Below are positions 32,150 through 43,400 of a stretch of DNA of 46,368 nucleotides, one piece after another. Position numbers and translations under genes: made by a program. A model generated the notes under the pieces. The model searched no databases, had not been told where the DNA came from, and saw nothing but the letters and a program-made list of their open reading frames with translations. The stretch's first letter is position 1. Each line of letters starts with the position of its first letter. This stretch comes from Chara braunii. Its lineage: Eukaryota; Streptophyta; Charophyceae; Charales; Characeae. Where the stretch lies: NCBI GenBank assembly GCA_003427395.1, contig BFEA01000280.1, positions 1,403,826-1,450,193 of the forward strand, in the 5' to 3' direction.

Positions 32150-32531
32150 NNNNNNNNNNNNNNNNNNNNNNNNNNNNNNNNNNNNNNNNNNNNNNNNNNN
32201 NNNNNNNNNNNNNNNNNNNNNNNNNNNNNNNNNNNNNNNNNNNNNNNNNNNNNNNNNNNNNNNNNNNNNNNNNNNNNNNNNNNNNNNNNNNNNNNNNNNN
32301 NNNNNNNNNNNNNNNNNNNNNNNNNNNNNNNNNNNNNNNNNNNNNNNNNNNNNNNNNNNNNNNNNNNNNNNNNNNNNNNNNNNNNNNNNNNNNNNNNNNN
32401 NNNNNNNNNNNNNNNNNNNNNNNNNNNNNNNNNNNNNNNNNNNNNNNNNNNNNNNNNNNNNNNNNNNNNNNNNNNNNNNNNNNNNNNNNNNNNNNNNNNN
32501 NNNNNNNNNNNNNNNNNNNNNNNNNNNNNNN
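32150..32531. other. Assembly gap (382 N)
   Basis: Run of N. Nothing can be said of the content. The flanks show no shared repeat that would explain it. Confidence 0.99.
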
Positions 32532-32972
32532 GGGGAGGGCAAAGGAGTGTAGGCCACAGAGAGTTTACAGAAAGCAAGCAGAGGATACGGAAATAGGGTG
32601 GCGGAGGTATGCCATGCACAGATACCTTTTGGGTGCTGTCAGCGTCTGTCTTCTTCTTCTTCTTGCTCTTCTTATTCGTCTGACTCAATCCCCTTTATAA
32701 TCTGAGGGGCACCAGTCCGGTTACTTGTCCCCAGCAAGGATAGAGAATACAAGAGTTGGAAAACAATAATTACCATAGCAGCCCTGTGTCAAGCTTGAGT
32801 AGCGGGAGACTTCCCAAAGTACCTACTGCAGTGTTTGTCTTCGGATACAGGGGTATACCCCTTTCCCAGAGCGGAGGTGGGTAGGTTGAGAGGAGGGAGA
32901 TATGGATACATGGCAGCAGCAGCGGGAATCAAGCTCTAGAGTATAAGGTGAATGGCTGAACACACATGGTTG

Positions 32973-33046
32973 CATACAGTATATACCTGCACAACAAGGT
33001 ACCTCCTGACATACAGTATATACCTGCACAACAAGGTACCTCCTGA
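32973..33046. repeat. Perfect 37-bp tandem duplication
   Basis: CATACAGTATATACCTGCAC plus the 17 bases that follow (ending CCTCCTGA) occurs at 32973 and 33010. Two copies only. Confidence 0.9.
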
Positions 33047-33237
33047 TGTATGCCACTAGCAGGGCAGGCTTTTAGCGAGGGCCTGCACGAACAGGTAAAG
33101 TGGCCCAGTGGTTTGAGCAGTTAAACCACCAGTACTTCCAAACCTCTTTTTCCCGATGCCAATTTCTGCCCCAGACCGAGTTTTGTGAGACTCTTTTTCT
33201 TTTTTTCAAAAACTATGCTATATTCTTTTCTCTCTCC

Positions 33238-34090
33238 TTTTTTTTTTTTTTTTAGTCATTAAAAAGCCCAGGGTGTTGTAGAGGCCAAGGACCAGACCCG
33301 CGGCGATTGCTGGCAGCGGCAGCCAATGGTTGTCCTGACAGGATAGGCCACCTACCCTACCCATCCCCACGTTAATACTCCCAGCGCACCCCCTGTCTCT
33401 ACTATCCTACCTCAGTGTGACCAGCACTCAGGACCATCACCCTACCAGTATCGAGGGCAGCTTGGACCAGACAGCAGTGACAAGCACCAAGGCTGGGCCA
33501 ACCCCCCAGCCCTGGTAAAAGCGGAAGCGGTCGAACCTTGCCGTACGGGAACTTCGGTCACCAGGTTCTTGCAATCTTCTACAGGCCCAATTCGGAGAGT
33601 CTACCCAGCAGGAGTACCTAAGCAAGGCAAGCCGGCACCCACGGACACATCCTACCGTCCTTCCCCTAACTTACCCGAAACTAGGCCGTACTCAGACTAG
33701 CCGGAGCGACTTATATCCCTAGCCTACTCTAGAGCTAAGCCATGTGTTGGTAGACCCCGTCATGTACCTGATATACCTCCCCAAGCCCGGTACCATACTT
33801 GTGTGCATATGTGTGCCCAGAGAATATGTATGTTTGCATGAGCCCGTAGGTTGTGTATATATTCACGAGCCATGTTTGTATCTGCCCGAAGACTATGTGT
33901 GCTCTGTGTAACTGTATAGCGAGATGTATGTGCCCGAAGGCCAGATATGTCCAATACTATGTAGAGGGAACCATGTGTTCGTTGAAGAGATGGCGGGCCA
34001 AGCTGGACAAGAAGCCCCCAAAGTCCCAAGCCAGACTCGAACCCATGATCTATGAGATGTGACCTGCAGACTCTACCATTAACAATCGCA
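33238..34090 (-). mobile_element. Long poly(A)-tailed element with tRNA-like head, copy 2
   Basis: On the minus strand: GTTAATGGTAGAGTCTGCAG, GTCACATCTCATAGATCATG, GGTTCGAGTCTGG (about 34085-34020) is a clear tRNA-like head with A-box-like and B-box parts. The body is non-coding, and its 3' half (33560-33370: CCAGCCCTGG, GGACCATCACCC and CAGACAGC parts) matches 30380-30160 in copy 1. The end is CCTCTACAACACCCTGG and a poly(A) of 17 (T run 33238-33254). It lacks the five-fold array of copy 1. No target-site duplication found. Confidence 0.65.
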
Positions 34091-35026
34091 AACGGCACCT
34101 GTGTGTGATATGCCAGATTGGGAAGATCAACAAAACAACATCTTTCAAATTCTTTCAATTCACCCTCACTACCTACCTACCACTGCTCCTAAGGCTTATA
34201 CAAGGGACCCGTGCGAACATAGCTTTGTTGTCTCCCTCCAGCCACCAGAGGGGATTCTGCAGGCACATAGTTGTTTTGGGCCTTTTTAGTAAATTTGGCG
34301 ATGTGGGACCAAATACCCTTACAAAGGTATTTGACCACGTTTTTGCAGTTCGCATGAGCCGCATCAGTGATGATGATTGAGGTAGTGGCACGATTATTGT
34401 TGGTGTGGCTCGAGATTGGCTCTCAGAAGCCGGAGTGCGGAGCACACATATGCTGAAGTTAGAGAGTGTGTTGGCGTGCGCTTTGGTGCACACATTAATT
34501 TTCAAACGTGTGTTGGTTCCGCGATCAGGCGGCGGGGTTAGTAATTTTTACGGAGCGATGCGGATTAGAGAAAGATCAGTTTTTATAGTATCATCGTGCA
34601 TGGTGCGGGCGTTCTCACACAAAGTCATCATACATCAGGATAAAACCACACATGTGAGGGTGATTGTGATCGTCATATATAAAAGTAGTCTCAGGTAAAA
34701 TCTCAACTCAATATACACTCAGGGGTGTAATATCCCAACTCAAAAGCGAACAATCATGATCTTGAATTACATATGTACACTTAGAGTTGGAACAATCTCA
34801 ACTCAAAATGACACCAGTATCACACAAAAATTGTGGCCTTCTTGGCCAGGGCTAAGGAAACAGCCCTAATCAGGGTGTAATCTCTCCCCTCAAATCGGAG
34901 CAATACAAGACATATCCAAATATCCAAAAGTAACACAAGGTCCACCATGCCTCGATCGATTAAAAGTTTACAGCGGCCTCGAGTCAAAACGCTATGCATA
35001 TTCTCTTCTCAAATCTCATCACATGT
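34091..35026. other. No gene recognised; TATA-like site at 34676
   Basis: No domain or RNA gene. TATATAAAAG at 34676-34685 looks like a TATA box and lies 350 bp before the hairpin array of element B, so it could be that element's promoter; there is no other support. AGGGCT-AAGGAAAC-AGCCCT (about 34847-34866) is a perfect 6-bp hairpin. GGTGTAAT followed by ..CC.CTCAAA occurs at about 34725 and 34874. Confidence 0.3.
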
Positions 35027-35795
35027 CCCCATAAGTTTGGGGAAACCCAGTGCTGTGTTTATTTTTGATTGCTCTGGAGGCTGGGAAGTCCCCATAAGTT
35101 TGGGGAGACCCATTGTTGTGAAATTGCATGGAGAGTCAGACCATTCTATAAGTTTAGGTGGTCTGGTTGCTCTGACTTGTGAGGGTTAACTGTGATTTGA
35201 CTTTTTCAGGAGCCAAGCACATTCTGTAAGTTCAGGTGGCTTGGTTTCCTTGTTTACTTTGGGTTTTTGTCAGTTTTTTTTTAGTTTCTGAATGAGGAGG
35301 TCTGAGCATGTTCCATAAGTTTGGGTGACTCAACCTCTTCCTGCTTTGGCTTTAAGAAGAATGAATCAGGCGGAGGACCGGACATGTCCTATAAGTTTGG
35401 GTGATCTTAGTCCAATGTCTCGGACATGCTGGAACCCAAAGATTATAATTTGGCTATACCTTATTATTATTTTATCTATGAACAGGTTTGTCAGACAGGG
35501 ACCCATAAGTTTGGGTGGTCTGACTATAGCTTATCACCAACCAAAGAGAGTACTAATTAAGAATAAATTTGTGGTACGAAGGGGCAGACTGAATCTTGAG
35601 CTGAAGATGATCGGTTCAATTATATGCTACCTCAAAAGACTAAGTGCAAACAATTATATAAAGTTGGGATACTTAAACAGTTCAGGGCGACTAGGGTGAC
35701 CTAGTCATATGCCCAAAGAAGAGAAAAGTTGTTGTGCCCTTTGTTCTATGTATACTCAATGGTTGGGTTACGCATGTCCCATAAGTTTGGGTGGC
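35027..35795 (+). repeat. Spaced hairpin array, TAAGTT loop, 8 units with covarying stems (element B)
   Basis: Eight hairpins all show the loop TAAGTT, starting at 35032, 35095, 35149, 35227, 35316, 35392, 35506 and 35782. Inner stems: CCCCA/TGGGG twice, CTA/TAG, CTG/CAG, CCA/TGG, CCTA/TGGG, CCCA/TGGG twice. Outer stems, after a short 5' loop such as ATGT or ATT and a 3' GTG: TGGG/CCCA, CAGACC/GGTCTG (35137-35165), CCAAGC/GCTTGG (35213-35244), GAGGT-C-TGAG/CTCA-ACCTC (35297-35337), GTCAGAC/GTCTGAC (35490-35524). The outer stems share no sequence, only complementarity. Confidence 0.9.
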
Positions 35796-36074
35796 CTGGC
35801 TTTATGCCCTATGTAAGCTGGGTATAAAGGGATAAAGCATTGAAAGACTACGAACTATTGTTTGATAAGTTGACTTTGGGATGGTGAGAGTACTAACCTT
35901 TGTGGTTTGGCCTGCATATGACTGAGTGAGGCTACTACTTAGTCTGACTTTTAGTTTGACAGGTAGTTGCTTTAGTTGCTCGCCACGTGCTAGAGCCATA
36001 GGAGTTAGTTTCAATTCCTGCATTTTTTACTTAGGTCAATTTCTGCATTTTCTGAGATCTTTTATTTATACTTG

Positions 36075-36635
36075 ATCTTGTATAAATCTTGGTAAGCCAC
36101 TTCCTCTATGGGAAGCTCTGTCGAAATTTCTACAAAACCAAGGAGTTAGTCAGATTTTGTTTTTTCAAAGTTTTTTGGCTTAGTAAAAATCTGGAAGTCT
36201 CATTTTCTACAGGAAGTGCTGCCCAATTTTTTGCTAATTCAGGAAATCAGATAAAATTAGACCTTGAAAAGTCAAAATCATTTTAGATTATAAACTTGAC
36301 ATTGTATAAATTTTGATAAGCTACTTTCTCTACGGGAAGCGCTGCCGAAATTTCTACAAATCCAAGGAGTTAGTCAAAACTCAGACTTTTCAAAAGTTCA
36401 ACTTGTCTAATTTTTACATATTTGGCTTAGTAAAAATCTGGGAAGTCTCCTTTTCTAAAGGAAGTGCTGCCCAAATTTTTGCTAATTCAGGGAGTTAGAC
36501 AAAATTTGACTTTGAAAGGGTTGAAGATTATTTTTGTTTTCATATTTAGGCTGATATAAATTCTGGAAATACACTTTTCCTACGGGAAGCGCTGCTGAAA
36601 TTTTCCTAGTTTAGAGGAAATAAATTATATTTTGA
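36075..36635 (+). repeat. AT-rich tandem array with dimeric order (element B)
   Basis: Five units start near 36075, 36182, 36304, 36429 and 36553. Units 1, 3 and 5 carry GAAATTTCTACAAA or a close form; units 2 and 4 carry CCCAA.TTTTTGCTAATTCAG. The array therefore repeats as a dimer of about 245 bp. Each unit also has a fold-back TTTCTCTACGGGAAG-like segment. Element A has the same two unit types. Confidence 0.85.
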
Positions 36636-36870
36636 CAAGTGACGACTCTGGCGATCCACTCTGTATGAGGGAGATTTTGTCATAGGTCAACCTTTCTTTG
36701 GACACTGACTTAGAGGTAAACCTAGGGTTGGTTGTCGGGAGAGTCCTGAGTGAGAACGTGTCATGGGGGTTTGATCTCCATACATTGACGATTTAGCTTT
36801 GACATTGACCTGTCGTATGATACAGGTTTTCTTTGGACGTTCGATTCAGGATTTGAACTAGCTTCTGCTT

Positions 36871-36910
36871 GATCCTACGAGGATCATTTTCTGTTATCAC
36901 TAATAACAGG
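36871..36910 (+). repeat. Double hairpin (element B)
   Basis: TGATCCT-ACG-AGGATCA (7 bp, 36871-36887) followed by CTGTTAT-CACTA-ATAACAG (7 bp, 36892-36910). The second stem is kept from element A; the first stem and both loops have changed. Confidence 0.85.
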
Positions 36911-37400
36911 TCGGTTGTTTGATCGCCGACTTGTCGGCTCACGACGCAACTTTGCTTACACCTGTACCTCAGCTTGACTGCCTTAGCCCGGTGATTTGAT
37001 ATGTTTTTTTTTAAGGTTTTAACCAGACTTCTTTTAATGACCATTACAAAGGACTTATGAGATTTATGAAAAGTTGAACTATGACTGGGGCTTAAATGTG
37101 TAAGGCGTGGTGTGAGTTATAGGGAACAGTAAAGTTGACCACATTGGTGTATGACAATGCGGCTATTGTGTGTGTTGTGTTGGTTAGTGTTTTGAAGCTT
37201 GGTATATGGGTTATACTTTGGAGGCCGTGAGAATGACAACCATGTCACGCACAATCTTCATACCTGATGGGTTTATGTTTCCTCTTCTTTTATTTTATCT
37301 TAAGTCTTGATTTGATATATGAGTATTGGGTGTCTGCTTATTTATTGATTGATTTTTGCTTATTAATTTTTTTAGTTGGACGTTGTTGTCCATGGCAGCC

Positions 37401-37421
37401 GTCAAAGTCAAACCCCTTGAC
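37401..37421 (+). other. Invariant 21-base block (element B)
   Basis: Identical to 22483-22503 of element A, in the same relative position. Confidence 0.8.
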
Positions 37422-38118
37422 TTCGTTCCAGACCTTGGATGAGAGAGCTGGTATCCAGGGCAATAAGAGACGATTGCCACCATAGGTATGAACCTGTGTA
37501 CCATCGACTCTCCGCGGGGTGCAGAAGAGGGTGTGGTTTTCAACCGCACTTGGTGGTTGTCAAGCGTCGAGAGATCAATCCCTCAAGGCGCGTGTTAGCC
37601 GACACTTGAACGTCGAGTGTGACCCTCGAGATTAACGAGGACCGCATGAGTATGGGTACTACATAGTACGCCATCATTGCCCGCTTGCGTACGCTTGCAT
37701 TGCGAGTCAACATGATTTAGCCCTGCGTCCGCGCAGTTTTATACTAAGTCTCGCGCGCGACGCCTATCCGACTTCCGCATCGGAAAGTTATGAGATAGCT
37801 ACTAAGGGACTATGAGTGTTGTCGCGTTGTTTGTTCTGTGTCGTTTTGTGTATGTGTATGTGTGCGTGTGTTTTTATTTTTATGTTCTTTATAGTGGTGT
37901 ACGCGTGGTGTGTGGGATGCGTCCTAGTCGACCGACGACGAGTCGCGCTTGGGACCTCAGCCCCCCGAGATGCCGGTTCGTGTGCGGGTCCGATAGAGGC
38001 GTATTACCGTGCGTACCCCCTATGCTACAGCGAACGAGAAACGCCCTCGGCTGGTCCACCTCGGCGATTGCAACTGATCAGCTTTCGTACCGTGGACTGG
38101 TAGCTCGGCGGGGATACG

Positions 38119-38160
38119 CCCACCGAAGGGAGGTGACAACTCCCATAAGGTGGAGGTAAG
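38119..38160 (+). other. Conserved-loop hairpin beside a GGTAAGT site (element B)
   Basis: CCACC (38120-38124) pairs with GGTGG (38149-38153), GGGA (38128-38131) with TCCC (38141-38144), around the loop GGTGACAAC. GGTAAGT follows at 38155. In A the loop is the same but the stem is a different 12-bp helix. Confidence 0.85.
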
Positions 38161-38479
38161 TCGTGCCTCGCGTAGGCCCTGTCCTGTCGTAGGGGCTCGC
38201 GAGAGGTATGGCTGGCGCACTCGGTCGGAGCGGCTTGGGGAAGCTCCATGTATACTCGCGACGAAGGAACAGAACAACTCCTGCGTGACGCGGCCGGGAG
38301 GGTCCCGCGCTGCCCTGTGCGGTGCTGGACCAATGCGCTCGACAACGCAGCCAACAACACAGTCATTCCTGGCTGCGAACTGTCACTCCGAGTTCCACTA
38401 CGCAACCGGATCTACCCGCAGAAAGACACACAATGGCAGCCAGGTGCAGCCGGCTGCCCCTCAGCGCAGCGCAGACCAG

Positions 38480-38578
38480 AATCAAGAAAGCCTGAAACGC
38501 GCTGCGCACCTGTCCGCCTTCATAGGTAAGATTCAAGAAAGCCTGAAACGCGCTGCGCACCTGTCCACCTTCACAAGT

Positions 38579-38611
<33 letters not shown>
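38480..38611 (+). repeat. 51-bp tandem duplication followed by poly(A)
   Basis: TCAAGAAAGCCTGAAACGCG and the following GCGCACCTGTCC start at 38482 and again at 38533, then 28 A at 38584-38611. The first unit ends CATAGGTAAG, the second CACAAGTAAC. The poly(A) suggests the 3' end of an inserted retroelement on the plus strand, but its start was not located. Confidence 0.85.
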
Positions 38612-39566
38612 CGACCATCTTTCGACCCATGTGTCCGGGGCCTCGCAACAATGAACAACCCCAACATTCTGAATCAATGTGTGGATTACATCCGGGCCGT
38701 CGATCTCCCTATTTAACGCACGGTCAGATAACCCTTTCCCGACTTTACTATACCGGACACGACGCTACGACAGGTCGGTCTCCAGCGACCACACCTCCTC
38801 TGCTGCGATCGCCGCCATGTTACCTCATGGAACGACCGGTCCGTCTCCTGTCAGTGACCGCGACGCCCTGTATACCCACTTACACCTGTTTTTAAGGCCT
38901 AGTTGCACGACGTTGCACGACTCTCCGCCCGACAACATTCTGAATGCAGCTGGACAACGTGCCCGTCTCTCTGCATCCGAAAAGGTCGACGACATTCCCC
39001 AAATGAAAACGCAGCCGCTAAACAACAAAACGCAACCCCATATAAGCAGCCATTCTTGGCTGCGAACAGCTCTCGGGGCAAAGGTAAGTGCATTTTTACT
39101 TCTTTTTTTTTCCGAAAGTGGATGTGACGCGCGTGCAGAGGGCACGTGCGGAGATGGTGAGAGAGAGGAGAGAGAGAGAGAGGAGATGGACACACACATG
39201 AAGCAGCAACTGAGTGGAGGTCCAGTCCGGCTCAATGAACGAATGAACAAAATGAATGAACCTCCCGCCCTGGGCCTAGGCCGAAGTGATATACCGGCCT
39301 AGGTCCAGGTACGGGAAAACCTGGTACCGAACCAGGATCAGGCCGACAGCCTGAAGCTGGTCCGGCCTCACTGCCGGGCCGTAGGGGTACCGCTACACGA
39401 TCCTCGGACATGTGAATGAATCAAGCGATACATCAAACACACTATCCGCTGAAATAGCGGAAACCCAAACGGAACGGCAAAAATACCAATCCTAAATGTG
39501 GAGCAGGCTCCATGCATGAAAAGGGATGCAGTGCAGACTAAGCCTCAAGCCTAATCTATACCATAA
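38612..39566. other. No gene recognised
   Basis: GCAGCC-ATTCTT-GGCTGC (about 39048-39065) is a perfect hairpin, and ATTC.TGGCTGCGAAC also occurs near 38367, so a short repeat links this stretch to the end of element B. Open frames here have no domain. Confidence 0.35.
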
Positions 39567-39680
39567 TGTCTGGTCTGTGTCGACCAAAAAAGTAGAAAAA
39601 TGTCTGACCTGAGTCGGCCAAGAAAAAAAAAAATGTCTGACCTGTGTCGGCTAAGAAAGAGAAAAATGTCTCCTCAGCCA
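39567..39680. repeat. Minisatellite, about 33-bp period
   Basis: TGTCTG units begin at 39567, 39601 and 39634, with a partial TGTCTCC at 39667: TGTCTGACCTG.GTCGGC.AAGAAA followed by an A-rich stretch. Confidence 0.9.
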
Positions 39681-40494
39681 AAGGGGCTGAATATACATCA
39701 ACACCAGGGCCCTAAAGGCCAAAGAATAACTAAACCGATGTCCTAAGTCGAAAACCAATGTGGCTCAGTCTCACGTGCCCTGTACACGATGCACAATACC
39801 TGAAGAAAAGAGAAAGGGGACTCAGTCGCATGGCAGAAATAGGAATGGGTGGGAAGGCAGCAGGTACAGCTCTCAGAGTAAACTCCAAGGGGGCACCCAC
39901 ACAACCAGGTAAGGGGTCATTAAGCTCAGAGGGGGGGTAACAACACGACACCAGGCTCAATGGAAACCATCAAACGGGTACCGCCAGCTGAAAGGGTGGA
40001 AGGACACTCACACAAGGGAGCACACATAAGGTGAGTTTGGAAGGAGAGAGGGTTATGCCGGCATAGACATGTAGCCAGGAGCCGCGAGCAAGGAAAACGT
40101 ACACTCTAGAGGAGGACGCGCAGCATAAGGTAAGGCAGAAGGGCGGCAAGCGGACACACCCACATAGACAGGGAAAATAGGGGTCATCATGCGACTGAAG
40201 GGTAAGCTCGAGGGTGGTAGATAGGTAGGAATGATGGGAACTCTGTAGCCGAAAAAGTGAAGTAGTCCACTGATGAGTCTCGAGGCTGAAGTCGAACTGA
40301 AGTAGCCTGGATGAAGTAGGAGTACTACAAAAATCGAATAGAAGTCCGGAGCAATGCGACATGTACTCTGGTACTGAGAAACCGCACTGAGGTCGAAAGT
40401 CGAATGTAGAAGCCGAATGTAGAAGCCGAAACCGGGAGCTGCTGCATAAGTGTCCAGGAATGGTAAAAGATAGAGAGCGTAAGGGGAATATAGA
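39681..40494 (-). other. 3' non-coding side of the chromovirus, limits unknown
   Basis: Directly downstream of the chromovirus pol stop on the minus strand. A 3' LTR and polypurine tract are expected here or further left, but I found no convincing polypurine tract, and with the 5' LTR outside the window no LTR pair can be compared. The long minus-strand frames overlapping this stretch read as frame shadows. Confidence 0.4.
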
Positions 40495-43400
40495 TCAGTC
40501 ACGAAAACGAGAAGGAAGTCGATGGGTACGCTGAGGGCGAGAGGAATGAACTGCAATAACAGGCGGAACCACATCCACAGGGGGAGGAGGACCTGAGGCG
40601 GGTACCGGTGGAGCAGGAGGACCCATCGATGGAGGAGGGGGAATGTTAGTGGTCGCAGAGGTAGAAGGGTCAGTAGTAGAAGGATGAGAAGTAGAGGGGG
40701 AGGATGATGAAGGGAAAGGATGAGCACGATCGTAAGCACGCACGAAAGTCATAGCATGCTTCAGGTGCTCAAGAGGTTCCCAAGTAGACTCCTCGTCAGG
40801 ATAACCCTTCCATCGAACGAGATACTCGAGGCGGGGAGGGTCACCATCCGTCATACGCCGGGACGCAATATCAGAGACGACAAACTCCTGGTGACCCTCA
40901 ATGATGATAGGAGAGGGGCGAGGGTAAGGTCGACCATGGAACTCAGGGGGAGACCGTCTGAAGGGGCGCAAAAGAGATACATGGAACACATCATGTAAGT
41001 TAGCGCGGTACATGGAATCGGAAAACTTCAATTTGAAGCTTACCGGACAATCATGATTGGGTCCGGCAGGTGCAAGAATGGTGCATGGTCCAATCATGTA
41101 TCGACGTCTGAATTTCCGAAGTGTGTCAGCTTCGGGCTGGAATTGACGTGCATCGACAAGAACCTCGTCACCAACTTTGAAGGGATGGTCGATGCGAGAG
41201 CGGTTAGCGCGAGTGGCCATGCGAGTCTGGGAGTTAGCAATGCTCTCGCGAGCCTTGCTAAGGAGCGCATCCATCTCCTTTACCCAGTCATCGAGGGCAG
41301 GGCATTTGGTGTCGGGATGGATCTGAGATGGACGAAGAAGGTCAGATGGGACACGGGGATGGTATCCCAAGTCACAGTAGTAGGGAGATATGCCAGTGGC
41401 AGGAGAAATAACATAGTTATAAGCAATCTCTGCGTGAGCAAGATGCAGATCCCAATCAGAGTCATTCTCAACAAACTTCTTGAGGATACTCCCAAGAGTT
41501 TTGTTGGTGGCCTCGGTCTGTCCATCTGACTGGGGGTGATAGGAGGAGGAGAGGCGGAGCTCAGAGCCATAGATCTCATGAAGTCCACGCCAGAAATGAC
41601 AAGTAAAGCGGGGATCGCGATCAGAGACAATGCTGGTGGGAAGACCGTGATGGATGACAATACGGTTGAAGTAAAGGGAGGCGATGTCTTTGGCTGAACT
41701 AGCATGCTTGCATGGGAGGAAGTGAGCATGCTTAGTCAACCGACAGACAACGACGAAGATGGCGTCATGGCCTCGTGGGGTAGGGGGACGAAGAGGACCA
41801 ATGAAGTCCATGGAGACAGAAGTCCAACGCTGAGTAGGAATGGGTAAGGGCTGAAGAAGACCATAGGGGGGGTGGTTGGGAATGTTGGCCTCCTGGCAGA
41901 TCCTGCAGGTGCGTACGTACTCCTTAGTGAAAGGACGGCGGTGCTCCCAGTAGTAATGGCGGTAGAGGCGGTCAAGTGTCTTGAAGACACTGAGATGACC
42001 GGCGGCGCGCTGGTCATGACACTCAGCGACGGCCCGAACACGGAGCTGGCCAGTAGAGGGCACGCATAGGCGGGGAGTACGAGTACCTTGGTGACCAAGC
42101 CAATATAGGAGTCCAGAGGGATCAAGCTGGAAGTTAGGGACATACTTGCCAGCCTGTAGGTCATCGTAGATGGACTGAAACTCAGGGCACTGGGTGTATG
42201 CGCGGCGATACTCATCCAGAAAGGCGGGGTGGATGGTGGGAGTTGAGAAAGCAGACAACTGACGATCCTCGCAGTGAAGGTCGGGGCGGCGGGATAAGGC
42301 ATCTGCAACACGATTGCTTTCGCCGGAAATCTTCTTGATGGTGAAGTCGAACTCCGAGAGGTCACGCCACCAACGAGCCTGACGAGAAGTGAGCTTAGGC
42401 TTCGTCTGGAAGGCGGCAAGGACAAAGTTGTCCGTTAAAATGGTGAAGGTATGACCGTGCAAATGATGACGCCACTTCTTAACAGCGTAGACCAGCGCAA
42501 GGACCTCACGCTCATCAACAATGTAGTTACGCTCAGCGGGAAGTAGCTGTCGAGATAGATAAGCAACCGGACACTCTCCATCGAGAGACTCGAATGTACC
42601 GTCATTAGCGATGTCAGGAATATAAGGGGGTGGGGCCCCTGGGGGGGTGGGCTCGATGGGTGCAAGATGAGTTGCAGTCGTTGGAGGTGGAGGAGGGAAG
42701 CGAGGAATGCGAGGAAGGCGAGACTCTGTGGAATCGGAAGAAGTAGAGGGGGTTGGATAGATTTGGGAGAGAACAGCTCCAATAGCGAAGTCAGATGCGT
42801 CGGTGGTGACGATGAATGGACGCGAGTAGTCGGGTAAGTGTAAGACAGGAGCTGACGTGACAAGCCGCTTGAGAGAGCGGAAAGCATCCTCATGAGCCAA
42901 GGTCCAATGAAAAGGTAGACGTCCGCGGGTTAGAGGGGTAAGCTGGGAAGAATACTGCGCGTAGTTTTTAAGAAAATGACCATAGTAGTTGGTCAACCCA
43001 AGGAAACTACTCAGCGCAGGAAGAGAGGTAGGAGTGGGCCAGCCGACAATGACCTGAATCTTCGAGTCGTCCATGTGGAGTTCGTGCTCGGAGACCTGAT
43101 GCCCAAGGAAGTCGACTTTGGGTTGAGCAAAGTGGCATTTGGAGAGCTTCGCATAAAACCCATGGTCGCGTAATCGCTGGAGGACAGTGCGAAGGTGGGT
43201 CAGATGCTCCTCTAAGGTACGGCTGTAGACCAGGATATCGTCGATGTAGACTAGAACCGAGTCTTCAAGAAGGTCTTGGAACATCGTGTTCATAGCCGTC
43301 TGGAAGGTGGCAGGGGCATTACGGATACCGAAAGGCATGACGGCAAACTCGTAGTGCCCAAAACGAGAACGGAAAGCGGTCTTAGGCTGGTCCTCCTCGG

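Larger units (their letters stand above)
35027..38345 (+). mobile_element. Element B: unrecognised structured repeat element
   Basis: Diverged relative of element A with the same order of parts: hairpin array (35027-35795), AT-rich tandem array (36075-36635), TGGCGATCCACT (36649), double hairpin (36871-36910), invariant block (37401-37421), CTCTCCGCGGGGTGCAGAAG segment (about 37510) and GC-rich 3' block (37926-38345). Between array and tandem repeats both carry GTGCCCAAAGAA or ATGCCCAAAGAA plus GAGAAAAGTTGTTGTG-like sequence, which fixes the alignment. No long open frame is shared with A. TGGCGATCCACT would fit an arginine-tRNA type primer site only with a missing base. Ends undefined. Confidence 0.6.

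Noticed and set aside
32048-32688. Long open frames across 32150-32531.
   Set aside because: They exist only because N was read through; no real sequence supports them.
33090-33170. TGGCCCAGTGGTTTGAGCA looks like a tRNA A box.
   Set aside because: No B box or T-arm follows at the right distance, unlike 31804-31883.
41280-43173. Several long plus- and minus-strand frames overlapping pol (for example 41736-42425 and 42435-42893 minus).
   Set aside because: They are frame shadows of the GC-rich pol gene; their sequences are Ser/Leu/Pro-rich without domains.
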